A DNA stretch of 5,154 bases from Microthrixaceae bacterium. GTDB taxonomy: Bacteria; Actinomycetota; Acidimicrobiia; Acidimicrobiales; Acidimicrobilacustridaceae. The stretch spans positions 1 to 5,154 of the forward strand of contig JAHFUU010000246.1 in NCBI GenBank assembly GCA_023264915.1. Reading direction: 5' to 3'. The stretch's first letter is position 1. Each line of letters begins with the position of its first letter. This document shows, one piece after another, positions 1 through 5,154 of this stretch. The notes beneath the pieces were generated by a model that did not search any database, had not been told where the DNA came from, and was given only the letters and a program-made list of their open reading frames with translations. The translations under genes were made by a program, and so were the position numbers.

Positions 1-360
1 GATCCCCACCAGCGGGGCTGCGGCCAGGGCCGGGAGCCAGAACAAACGGTTGGAGGCGGTCGCGAAGGCGGCGCCGAGCAGCAAGGCGATCACGGCTACC
101 TCGACCAGCAGCAACCGCACCGCCACCGTCGTTCGACGGAGGTGGCGCACGCGACGACGGTCGACCATCACGACCCGCAGCGGGGTCTTGGCGACGAACG
201 CGGCCACCGCCGCGAGCCCGAGGCACAGGCCGGCGACCGAGGGCCGGACCCAGAGCCCGACCAGTGCCGGCTCGCATGTGAGGCCCCACCCGCCGTGCTC
301 GGTCGGGATGGCGACCGAGCGCAGCACCGAGCGCTCAGAAGGTGCCACCTGCGGCTGCAT
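1..360 (-). CDS. YwiC-like integral membrane protein, N-terminal 120 residues (runs off left edge)
   Basis: This gene reads leftwards from an ATG at 360 and is still open at base 1, so only 120 residues are present. Residues 19-25 read PTEHGGW, the P-x-E-H-G-x-W signature near the start of YwiC-like proteins. A hydrophobic segment follows at about 41-57, then a basic patch (KTPLRVV with DRRR, about 58-70) and further hydrophobic segments at about 83-100 and 107-120. This fits a multi-pass membrane protein; from memory the family is around 240 residues long, so roughly half is missing. The family is named after Bacillus subtilis YwiC, and I know of no established biochemical function. The ATG at 360 is the first ATG, GTG or TTG after the in-frame stop upstream, but no strong ribosome-binding site precedes it (GGAACGAG is the nearest purine run). 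The start lies inside a 17-nt hairpin. The family call is from memory of the motif; no search was run. Confidence 0.8.
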   Translation of the reverse strand, partial: MQPQVAPSERSVLRSVAIPTEHGGWGLTCEPALVGLWVRPSVAGLCLGLAAVAAFVAKTPLRVVMVDRRRVRHLRRTTVAVRLLLVEVAVIALLLGAAFATASNRLFWLPALAAAPLVGI

Positions 361-370
361 CAGATGCAGC
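354..370 (-). promoter_or_regulatory. Short perfect hairpin enclosing the YwiC-like start codon
   Basis: On the minus strand GCTGCAT, a CTG loop and ATGCAGC form perfect 7-bp arms. The ATG of the 3' arm is the chosen start codon of the YwiC-like gene, so the folded mRNA would pair the start codon with CAT. That could lower initiation or act as a protein-binding dyad. Dyads of this size also occur by chance in GC-rich DNA, so the structure is certain and the function is a guess. Confidence 0.4.
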
Positions 371-402
371 TCGTTCCGGGAGTCTGATCCGGGACCATCC
401 CG

Positions 403-422
403 CCAGTGCCAGCTGGGACTGG
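403..422. repeat. Near-perfect 20-bp palindrome upstream of the YwiC-like gene
   Basis: CCAGT, G, CCAGCTGG, G, ACTGG reads the same on both strands except for one opposed G-G pair, so 9 of 10 positions per half match. It sits 43 bp ahead of the YwiC-like start and just downstream of a possible promoter, which is where an operator could lie. It could equally be a coincidence of GC-rich DNA. Confidence 0.45.
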
Positions 423-434
423 TTTCACCCGTTC

Positions 435-464
435 ATCCTGGCCAGACAGACCTCGGGCTGCCAA
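435..464 (-). promoter_or_regulatory. Weak promoter candidate for the YwiC-like gene
   Basis: On the minus strand TTGGCA (459-464) is followed after 18 bp by CAGGAT (435-440). These resemble -35 and -10 boxes for the main sigma factor, though the -10 keeps only the A, A and T at consensus positions 2, 5 and 6. The start site would fall near 428, giving a leader of about 68 nt that includes the 403-422 palindrome and the start-codon hairpin. Much weaker than the promoter at 1144-1172. Confidence 0.25.
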
Positions 465-535
465 ACCACGACATCCCGTTCGCGGCCGCCTGCTGGTGGT
501 GGGACCCATCAGGCGCATCGACGGCGACAGATCCT

Positions 536-1102
536 TCAGCTGGTCATCCCACCGAGTCCGACCAACCCGCGGGCAAGCTCGATCTCGCCCATGTGGCGCA
601 AGCCGTGCTGGTAGATCCAGCACTCGATGGCATCGAGGACAGCGATGCCATCCGGTCCGGCCACACGAGCGCTGTAGGTCGACGCGATCTGGTCGGGGAA
701 GGGCCGCTGGATGACGATCCGGGTCAGCTCGGTCGGGTTCAAGGCGTCGAGCCACGACTCGGTCCGCTCGAAGACCGCGCGCTGGTAGTCCTTGAAGGCC
801 TCGTAGCCACCTATGCGCTGGCTCGACATCTCACCGACTGTCCGGTGCTTGCCATGGTCGTTGACCGCGACCTTGACGCGCTGTTGCCACTCGTCGTTCC
901 AGATCAGCGACTGCCCGGTGATCATCATGAACGAGACATCTTCCATGTTCGTGAAGTGGAACAGTGAGAAGGCGATCGGCAGGACGCCCTCACGCTCGAA
1001 GTGGTTGACGTGCTCGGGCGCCATGGTGTCGACGGCCTGGTGGTAGAGCGAGTGCATCGCGGCCATCCGCCGCTGCAACGAGTCGAGAATCAGCTCGGTC
1101 AT
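536..1102 (-). CDS. DinB-superfamily protein (putative metal-dependent four-helix-bundle protein)
   Basis: A complete 188-residue protein. The DinB fold is a four-helix bundle that usually binds a divalent metal through three histidines. Candidate ligands are His49 in the FHFTNMED stretch and His166 and His170 in QHGLRHMGEIELARGL, the H-x3-H on the last helix. The tail HMGEI...RGLVGLGG is typical of the DinB_2-like group. Relatives include damage-induced DinB of Bacillus and mycothiol- or bacillithiol-dependent transferases, but the sequence does not fix a substrate. It should be cytosolic, as no signal peptide or membrane segment is visible. It is not related to E. coli DNA polymerase IV, which shares the name. 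The ATG at 1102 is the only standard start after the in-frame stop at 1142-1144. There is no clear Shine-Dalgarno, and an out-of-frame ATG lies 4 bp upstream. A good promoter and operator-like dyads sit 42-70 bp upstream. Confidence 0.85.
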   Translation of the reverse strand: MTELILDSLQRRMAAMHSLYHQAVDTMAPEHVNHFEREGVLPIAFSLFHFTNMEDVSFMMITGQSLIWNDEWQQRVKVAVNDHGKHRTVGEMSSQRIGGYEAFKDYQRAVFERTESWLDALNPTELTRIVIQRPFPDQIASTYSARVAGPDGIAVLDAIECWIYQHGLRHMGEIELARGLVGLGGMTS

Positions 1103-1136
1103 CCATCTGGTTGGGCGTTTGCTCAGCCCACGCTTC

Positions 1137-1171
1137 GAGTGTCAGGGTAGATTCTGACAGTGTGAGTGTCA
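1137..1171. promoter_or_regulatory. Operator-like TGACA/TGTCA half-sites over the DinB-like promoter
   Basis: On the plus strand TGACA, seven bases and TGTCA form a 17-bp dyad at 1155-1171, covering the -35 box and part of the spacer. A third half-site lies at 1140-1144, so the 8-mer GAGTGTCA occurs twice (1137-1144 and 1164-1171) with an inverted copy between. Dyads of TGACA-type half-sites overlapping a promoter resemble operators of TetR-type repressors, which would block RNA polymerase. No regulator gene lies in the window, so the regulator class is an inference; the repeats themselves are visible. Confidence 0.5.
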
Positions 1172-1172
1172 A
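1144..1172 (-). promoter_or_regulatory. Sigma70-type promoter of the DinB-like gene
   Basis: On the minus strand a perfect TTGACA (1167-1172) is followed, after the ideal 17-bp spacer, by TACCCT (1144-1149), a TAnnnT -10 box as in actinobacterial housekeeping promoters. Transcription should start near 1137, giving a leader of about 35 nt. That leader has no evident Shine-Dalgarno but can form a small TGGGC/GCCCA hairpin (1112-1130). No other gene start lies nearby on this strand, so the promoter most likely serves the DinB-like gene. Confidence 0.7.
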
Positions 1173-1219
1173 TTGAACCCCTCCCGGCGGTGAAGGAGGA
1201 GGAAGGCCGAGGGCGGTTC

Positions 1220-1241
1220 GTCGCGGGGCGCGCCCCGCGAC
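1220..1241. repeat. Perfect 22-bp GC-rich palindrome
   Basis: GTCGCGGGGCG and its exact reverse complement abut at 1230/1231 with no spacer. Flanking GGCGG (1212-1216) and CCGCC (1242-1246) can add five pairs beyond a three-base bulge. In RNA it would give a very stable hairpin, but no T-tract follows on either strand. A terminator of the tail-less kind, a protein-binding site or a REP-like element are all possible. Confidence 0.55.
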
Positions 1242-1536
1242 CCGCCGCCGGTGAGCGCGGCCTTTCCGCCAGCTTTCTCACTCCCATGGTCCCCTCATGT
1301 CATGCACAGAGCCAGGCCCGGGTCACAGCCGGTACCCGAACTGCTGTCTTCGGCATGGTCCGCCTTCCCGATGAGACCCCCGTTGGCATCCCAGGTCCCC
1401 GAGCTCGACCACCGTCGCATCGACCGGCGGTGCCTGCCACCCTCGTCTCGGCAACGTCTCCGCGGGAAGGCGAACCACCCTGCCTTCGGGAACCTGGCCG
1501 TGTCCCATCCCGGACTGTCGCTGCCCGGCCGCCGCC

Positions 1537-1601
1537 GAGTCAGGTGCCGGGGCCAGGCGGGCCCCCATGCCGGCGGACAACGTCACCGCAGAGCCTGACT
1601 C
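1537..1601. repeat. Nested inverted repeat downstream of recD
   Basis: Perfect 8-bp arms GAGTCAGG and CCTGACTC enclose 49 bp containing a GGGGCC-AGGCG-GGCCCC hairpin (1549-1565). The structure begins 33 bp beyond the recD stop and could fold at the 3' end of the recB-recD transcript, where it might stop polymerase or protect the end. There is no T-tract. An 8-bp pair at this distance is not rare by chance, so the functional claim is weak. Confidence 0.3.
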
Positions 1602-1633
1602 CGGGCCGTGACACTTGACGGACCTGGGTGCGA

Positions 1634-3781
1634 TCAGGCCCAGATCCGGTCTGCCAGACCTGATGCACGCGCTACTGGCCTCGCGATCGCGGCGCGGATG
1701 CTCTCAGCAGTGGCCACGACGATCAGGCGCCTCCTTGCCCTGGTGAACGCTGTGTAGAGCATCTCCCGCGTCAGCAGGGGTGAGGGTTCTTGCGGGAGCA
1801 CCACCACAACTGCCTCGAACTGCGAGCCCTGGCTCTTGTGAACGGTCATCGCATGAACGTCCTCGACCGAGTCGAGCCTCGTAGGGCTCATCTGGATCAG
1901 CTCGCCCCGGCGCTCGAACACCGCAGCGGTCAAGGGGCGCGAGCTGACCACACCGTCGTGCACGCCGGCACCCGCGGGGCTGTGCATCCCGGTCTTGCTG
2001 TCACCTCTGGCACCGGCGCCTGGCCTGGCACGGGTGCTGCCAGTCGCGGCCGCAGTGCTGATGACCACACCGGTGTCGCCGTTGTAGAGCCCGAGGCTGT
2101 AGTCGTTTGCCGTGACCAGCAGTGGGCGGCCCGGGTACCACGTTCCGCCCTCCCCGTATCCGTGCACCGCAGCGCCGAGCCACCGCTCGACCTGCGAGCC
2201 CCATTGGCGAACCCCATATGGTCCGCGCCTGTGCGCGCACAGCAGCCGTGCCGCCCCAAGTGAGCCGAGGGCGCCCCACGCGTCACCTGTGCGTGCCGCC
2301 TCGAAGACCTCCGCGCCGGCACCCACGAGCAGCTCGCGAACCGGAGCGAGCTGCTCGTGGGTGCCCGGTGCCGCCACGTCTGCTTCGATCCAATCCACCT
2401 CTGGCGAACCCGACCCGAGCACGTCGATCGCGCCGTGCACGTCGCCTCGCTGCACGGCCGAGGCCAGCGCTGCGATCTGGCCGCCGTAACGGTGCACCTG
2501 CCTCAACACCACCATCCCGTCACCCACCCCTGCATTGCCCGGAGGGTCTTCAGCTGCCACAGGCACGCCAACCACCGACGCCAGGGCATCGCGTGCACCC
2601 GCGCCCATGCGAAGCCCCCCAGCCACGGGGCCCAGGATGTCGCCCAGCACCGCGCCTGCCTCCACTGAAGCCAGCTGGTCCGGATCACCGAGCAGCACGA
2701 GCCTCGCCTCAGGGCCGACCGCCTCGAGCAGTCGCGCCATCAGCGACAGGGAGACCATCGAGGTCTCATCCACCACCACCACATCGAAAGGCAGGCGGTT
2801 GTCCCGGTTGTGCCTGAACCTGGTGTGGCTACCCGGGCGCCAGCCGAGCAGCCTGTGCAAGGTGCGCGCATCCTGGCGGACCAGACGCTCACGGATGACC
2901 TCGGCAACGTCGATGCGGTTGGCTTCACCCTGAACAGCCTCCTCGAGGCGCGCGGCCGCCTTGCCCGTGGGAGCAGCCAAGGCCACCCGCGGCATCTCTT
3001 CGCCCGAAGCCAGGGCCTGCTCGTCAAGGAGCGCGAGCAACCTCGCAACCGTCGTCGTCTTGCCGGTCCCCGGTCCCCCGGCGATCACGGAGAACCGGTT
3101 GAGCACTGCCGCCGCAGCAGCCACACGCTGCAGATCAGGACCCTGGCCACGATCCTCGCCAACATGCGGGAACAGCCGGCTCAACCCCTCCGAGAGGACC
3201 TGGGTGTCCACGCCGGACACAGCGAGATGCCCGCCGCGCTCGGCCCGACCCCTCAGATCAGCCGCGATGAACCTCTCGGCCCTCCAGTACCGATCGAGGT
3301 AGAGCCGTGCGCCTTCGAGGCGCATCGGTGCCGGCGGGGCACCCACGCCGCCGGGGTCGCTGTCAGCCGCCACCAGCGGGCACGCTCGCAAGCTCTTGAT
3401 CCAGGCTTGCGGTTCGGGCCACGCCAGCTCCGCCAGATCCCGCGCCGCCATCGGCCTCTCGACAGGGCCGAGGCGGGAGCCGTCGCTGCCGTCGGGGAGC
3501 TCCTCGAGATCGAGCGTCACCGTGGCAGCGATCGTCGCGAGATCCACGCAGACGTGGCTCAGGCGTGGGGCACGGACCGCGAGCGCGACACCGAGCATCA
3601 CATCGGGATCCATCCCGTCGCCGAGCGCGCACAGGCGCCGAGCGATCGCGATGTCAGCAGAGGTCAGGACACCTGCCTCGTTGAACGGCTTGAGCCCAGG
3701 TGGTGCGGACATCGCGATGTGGATGTCGTCGGGATCGATCTCCACCCCGGAGCTTGGCTCGGGTGTGCATCCGCTGGTCAT
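1634..3781 (-). CDS. recD: Exodeoxyribonuclease V subunit alpha, RecD helicase
   Basis: A complete 715-residue RecD, the 5'-3' superfamily 1 helicase of RecBCD, which unwinds and degrades double-stranded DNA ends and loads recombinase. Motifs run in order: Walker A GGPGTGKTTT (235-244, Lys241), motif Ia APTGKAA (270-276), motif II VVDETSM (336-342), motif III LLGDPDQL (363-370), HRYGG near motif IV (430-434), YNGDTG (566-571), motif V VHKSQGSQF (647-655) and motif VI YTAFTRARRRL (676-686). All look intact. The protein is longer than E. coli RecD (608 residues), partly from Gly/Ala-rich stretches at about 384-424 and 577-612. The ATG at 3781 is chosen because it overlaps the recB stop as ATGA and has GGAG 7 bases upstream; a GTG at 3844 would add 21 residues inside recB. 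Coupling to recB suggests 1:1 synthesis. A perfect inverted repeat lies at codons 473-488. Confidence 0.96.
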   Translation of the reverse strand: MTSGCTPEPSSGVEIDPDDIHIAMSAPPGLKPFNEAGVLTSADIAIARRLCALGDGMDPDVMLGVALAVRAPRLSHVCVDLATIAATVTLDLEELPDGSDGSRLGPVERPMAARDLAELAWPEPQAWIKSLRACPLVAADSDPGGVGAPPAPMRLEGARLYLDRYWRAERFIAADLRGRAERGGHLAVSGVDTQVLSEGLSRLFPHVGEDRGQGPDLQRVAAAAAVLNRFSVIAGGPGTGKTTTVARLLALLDEQALASGEEMPRVALAAPTGKAAARLEEAVQGEANRIDVAEVIRERLVRQDARTLHRLLGWRPGSHTRFRHNRDNRLPFDVVVVDETSMVSLSLMARLLEAVGPEARLVLLGDPDQLASVEAGAVLGDILGPVAGGLRMGAGARDALASVVGVPVAAEDPPGNAGVGDGMVVLRQVHRYGGQIAALASAVQRGDVHGAIDVLGSGSPEVDWIEADVAAPGTHEQLAPVRELLVGAGAEVFEAARTGDAWGALGSLGAARLLCAHRRGPYGVRQWGSQVERWLGAAVHGYGEGGTWYPGRPLLVTANDYSLGLYNGDTGVVISTAAATGSTRARPGAGARGDSKTGMHSPAGAGVHDGVVSSRPLTAAVFERRGELIQMSPTRLDSVEDVHAMTVHKSQGSQFEAVVVVLPQEPSPLLTREMLYTAFTRARRRLIVVATAESIRAAIARPVARASGLADRIWA
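2318..2365. repeat. Perfect 20-bp inverted repeat with 8-nt loop inside recD
   Basis: The arms at 2318-2337 and 2346-2365 are exact reverse complements over 20 bp and are separated by GAACCGGA. On the coding strand they encode residues 473-488 (GTHEQLA, PVR, ELLVGA), between the motif IV region and the conserved LLCAHRRGPYG stretch. The recD mRNA would carry a very stable hairpin, and the DNA could extrude a small cruciform. Nothing in the RecD fold demands such symmetry, so the perfection points to recent correction by template switching or to selection on the DNA or RNA structure. No T-tract follows on either strand. Confidence 0.9.
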
Positions 3782-3792
3782 GGCTTCACTCC
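3778..3792 (-). promoter_or_regulatory. recB-recD translational coupling site and recD ribosome-binding site
   Basis: On the minus strand GGAG (3789-3792) lies 7 bases before the recD ATG (3779-3781), and that ATG shares bases with the recB TGA (3778-3780). Ribosomes ending on recB can re-start on recD. This fixes the recD start and argues against the longer GTG start at 3844. Confidence 0.85.
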
Positions 3793-5154
3793 CCGGTCGA
3801 ACACGTCGCTGAGCGCCACCACCAGCGCGGGAGGCGGGTTCCACGCGAACACACCGCAGGGCTGGCCATCGACCCGCGGTGCCCCAGCGCCGAGCATGCC
3901 CCGCACGAACAGGTACAGGACCCCACCCAGGTTGCTGGCCGGGTCATATCCAGGCAACCGCCAGCGCAAGTACCGGTGAACCGCGACGTTGTAGATGAGG
4001 GCCTGCAGGGGGTAGTGCGCTCGCTCCATGGCCTCGGCGAGGGCCGCGGGCCGGTAGTGCCATGCCGTGAGGGCCTCGCCGTGGCCGAGCCAGTTGGTCT
4101 TGTAATCGATGACGGTGAACCGCGGGTCTCGGCCGCGACGGGTTCGCAGGACCAGATCGATGCTGCCCACCAGATAGCCGCGCAGATGCCTCACGAGCGA
4201 AGGATCATCCAGGAGATAGGGATACCCGAACAGCGGATCGCCCGGGTCCAGGTGCTCCCTCAACAACTCGGCCACGCACCCGATCGAGAGCTCGGTGCCT
4301 GCGCTGCTCCCGGTGACGAGCGGCAACTCGAAGTCCAGCTCGTCCAGCCGGTCAGTGCGTGGCACCCCTCCCAGCGCGATGTCATCGACAAGGGGCCCAA
4401 GGGGGGTCTGGATCGCGGCCACCAGGCCCTCGACGACCCTGCCGGCCGCACTCGTGCCCGCGAACCTTCTCGCAGCCTCGATTCCGAGGTGCCGCCGCGA
4501 CTGGGCCGACAGCTGCTCGGTGAGGTCATCGTGAAGGCTCACAGACGAGAAGTCGGTGAGCTCGAGGACGCGGTGCACGAGCAACCCGACGGCTGCACCC
4601 GCCGGCATCTCGGCAAGGGGCAACTCGATTGCAGCCAGCTGCCTCCTGCCCTCGCCAGGCCCATCCGCCGACGCGACCCTCTCCGTCGGGGCCGCATCCG
4701 TCGGGGCCGCATCCGTCGGGGCCGCATCCAATGCGCCCGCCTCCGCTGGCGGCTCGTCAGCTCGAGGATCTCGCGCGTCTGGCATCTCCTCGTCGGAGAG
4801 GCCTGCCGCCTCGTCAATGTCCGGCTCGCTCGCCACTGCCGGTTCATGAGCCGCTCCTGCCACGATCGCGGAGTACGAGGCTCTCCTCCAGGATCGATCC
4901 AACCCACGGTCGAAGCTGTGAGCCGTGAGGCGGCGCGCCCGTCCAGCACCGCCGGACCAGCGCGAGCCGTCCCCGCCTTGGCAGCGTTCGACTGCGATCA
5001 TGCCTCTCGCATGCAACCCCATCTCCTCGAGCGCATCGCGCACCTCGGACTCGTCGGGATCCTTGTTGCCGAAGGCCGCCACGATGCCGGTTCGGTCACG
5101 GGCCAGCAGCAATCGCCCGAGGGGTGAGCTCCCGCTGTCCCAAGCCGTGACCCA
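3778..5154 (-). CDS. recB: Exodeoxyribonuclease V subunit beta, RecB, C-terminal 458 residues (runs off right edge)
   Basis: The frame is open at the right edge, so the true start and the helicase motor domains lie outside. Numbering from the edge, residues 1-95 are the end of the helicase region, with WRRASYSAI (about 89-97) matching the SYSSL-type element of RecB proteins. Residues about 100-165 form an acidic Ala/Pro-rich linker. A nuclease domain follows, with LLVHRVLE (His194), SIDLVLR (Asp333), VIDYKT (Asp350, Lys352) and YPLQALIY (about 381-388). These correspond to E. coli RecB His956, Asp1067, Asp1080 and Lys1082, so the nuclease appears active. It cuts DNA strands during end processing by RecBCD and depends on Mg2+. 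The 3' end overlaps recD by ATGA. The helicase/nuclease could suggest AddA, but the coupled RecD makes RecB the better call. A TTG at 5112 is merely the first possible start codon inside the window and is not a gene start. Confidence 0.93.
   Translation of the reverse strand, partial: WVTAWDSGSSPLGRLLLARDRTGIVAAFGNKDPDESEVRDALEEMGLHARGMIAVERCQGGDGSRWSGGAGRARRLTAHSFDRGLDRSWRRASYSAIVAGAAHEPAVASEPDIDEAAGLSDEEMPDARDPRADEPPAEAGALDAAPTDAAPTDAAPTERVASADGPGEGRRQLAAIELPLAEMPAGAAVGLLVHRVLELTDFSSVSLHDDLTEQLSAQSRRHLGIEAARRFAGTSAAGRVVEGLVAAIQTPLGPLVDDIALGGVPRTDRLDELDFELPLVTGSSAGTELSIGCVAELLREHLDPGDPLFGYPYLLDDPSLVRHLRGYLVGSIDLVLRTRRGRDPRFTVIDYKTNWLGHGEALTAWHYRPAALAEAMERAHYPLQALIYNVAVHRYLRWRLPGYDPASNLGGVLYLFVRGMLGAGAPRVDGQPCGVFAWNPPPALVVALSDVFDRGVKP
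4685..4729. repeat. Three perfect 15-bp tandem repeats in the recB linker
   Basis: The unit GTCGGGGCCGCATCC (plus strand) occurs three times with no mismatch at 4685-4699, 4700-4714 and 4715-4729. It is a whole number of codons and encodes DAAPT three times in the disordered helicase-nuclease linker of RecB. Copy changes would lengthen or shorten the linker by five residues without a frameshift. The identical copies suggest a recent slippage expansion. Confidence 0.9.

Larger units (their letters stand above)
361..535 (-). other. 175-bp gap between the DinB-like and YwiC-like genes
   Basis: No convincing coding frame lies here. Going leftwards it holds a weak promoter candidate (435-464), a near-perfect 20-bp palindrome (403-422), a small hairpin with CGGGA/TCCCG arms (390-402) and the start-codon hairpin of the next gene. 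No stem with a T-rich tail follows the DinB-like stop codon, so I cannot mark an intrinsic terminator. The spacing is compatible either with a separate promoter for the YwiC-like gene or with readthrough from the DinB-like gene. Confidence 0.5.
1103..1633. other. Intergenic region of about 530 bp, rich in inverted repeats, no convincing gene
   Basis: Between the recD stop and the DinB-like start both strands show open frames, but their products are Pro/Arg/Gly-rich, lack recognisable motifs and look like shadows of GC-rich DNA. Going rightwards the region holds the DinB-like promoter and operator, the purine-rich run GAAGGAGGAGGAAGG (1191-1205), a perfect 22-bp palindrome (1220-1241), GTGAG/CTCAC arms (1251-1281), 10-bp arms CGCCTTCCCG/CGGGAAGGCG (1361-1370 and 1463-1472), and 8-bp arms GAGTCAGG/CCTGACTC (1537-1544 and 1594-1601) around a GGGGCC/GGCCCC hairpin (1549-1565). 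No stem is followed by a T-run, so no standard intrinsic terminator for recD is visible. It could hold a structured RNA, a decayed gene or element, or nothing functional. Confidence 0.5.

Noticed and set aside
50..967. 305-codon open frame on the plus strand
   Set aside because: It runs antisense across both the DinB-like gene and the YwiC-like gene and the gap between them. The product is low-complexity and Arg/Ser/Thr-rich at its start, with no family signature.
1323..1586. Possible small minus-strand gene of 87 codons between recD and the DinB-like gene
   Set aside because: The predicted peptide has no recognisable motif, and other frames in the same stretch are equally plausible or implausible.
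1166..1618. Possible divergent plus-strand gene of 150 codons starting GTG in the operator
   Set aside because: A divergent regulator would fit the operator, but the product is Pro/Arg-rich without a helix-turn-helix or any motif, and no ribosome-binding site precedes the GTG.
1230..1633. Group II intron, RNase P RNA, tmRNA or SRP RNA in the intergenic region
   Set aside because: I looked for a domain V-like hairpin, the GAGGAAAGTCC motif of RNase P RNA and tRNA-like TTCGA loops and saw none, and no reverse transcriptase gene is present.
1624..1643. CTGGG/CCCAG hairpin over the recD stop codon as a terminator
   Set aside because: The arms are only 5 bp with a 10-nt loop, the stem overlaps the stop codon and no T-tract follows.
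3778..3844. Longer recD start at the GTG at 3844
   Set aside because: It would add 21 low-complexity residues inside recB. The ATG at 3781 has GGAG at good spacing and the ATGA overlap typical of coupled genes.
2810..3979. 389-codon open frame on the plus strand
   Set aside because: It is antisense to the Walker A and motif II part of recD and the end of recB, with no recognisable domain and no convincing ribosome-binding site.
3700..5127. 475-codon open frame on the plus strand
   Set aside because: It lies antisense to recB, whose frame has clear helicase-tail and nuclease motifs. The plus-strand product is Arg/Pro-rich without motifs, a usual shadow in GC-rich DNA.

Overview
The window is GC-rich, high-GC-actinobacterium-like DNA. 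All four genes I can support lie on the minus strand, so they read from right to left: recB (C-terminal part, running off the right edge), recD (complete), a DinB-superfamily gene (complete) and a YwiC-like membrane protein gene (N-terminal part, running off the left edge). The actinobacterial assignment rests on base composition, the style of the RecB and RecD sequences, and the pairing with a YwiC-like PTEHGGW protein. I cannot name a genus.

Right half (1634-5154): the end of a recBCD-type operon. RecB supplies the helicase tail and the nuclease domain. RecD supplies the second, 5'-3' helicase. The two genes are translationally coupled by an ATGA overlap at 3778-3781. recC would be expected upstream of recB, outside the window. 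The RecB helicase-nuclease linker carries a perfect 3 x 15-bp in-frame tandem repeat. The recD coding sequence contains a perfect 20-bp inverted repeat with an 8-nt loop, which is the least chance-like structure in the window.

Middle (1103-1633): about 530 bp without a convincing gene. It has several inverted repeats, including a perfect 22-bp GC palindrome. At its left end lies a good sigma70-type promoter (TTGACA, 17 bp, TACCCT) facing the DinB gene, with TGACA/TGTCA half-sites overlapping it like a repressor operator.

Left part (1-1102): a DinB-fold putative metalloprotein, then a 175-bp gap, then the YwiC-like gene. The YwiC-like start codon sits in one arm of a short perfect hairpin. 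The gap also has a near-perfect 20-bp palindrome and a weak promoter candidate.

I found no CRISPR array, tRNA, rRNA, insertion sequence or clear new defence system. recBCD is a core DNA-repair and anti-phage system in its own right. The observations worth following up are small-scale: the recD inverted repeat, the DinB operator and the structured intergenic region.
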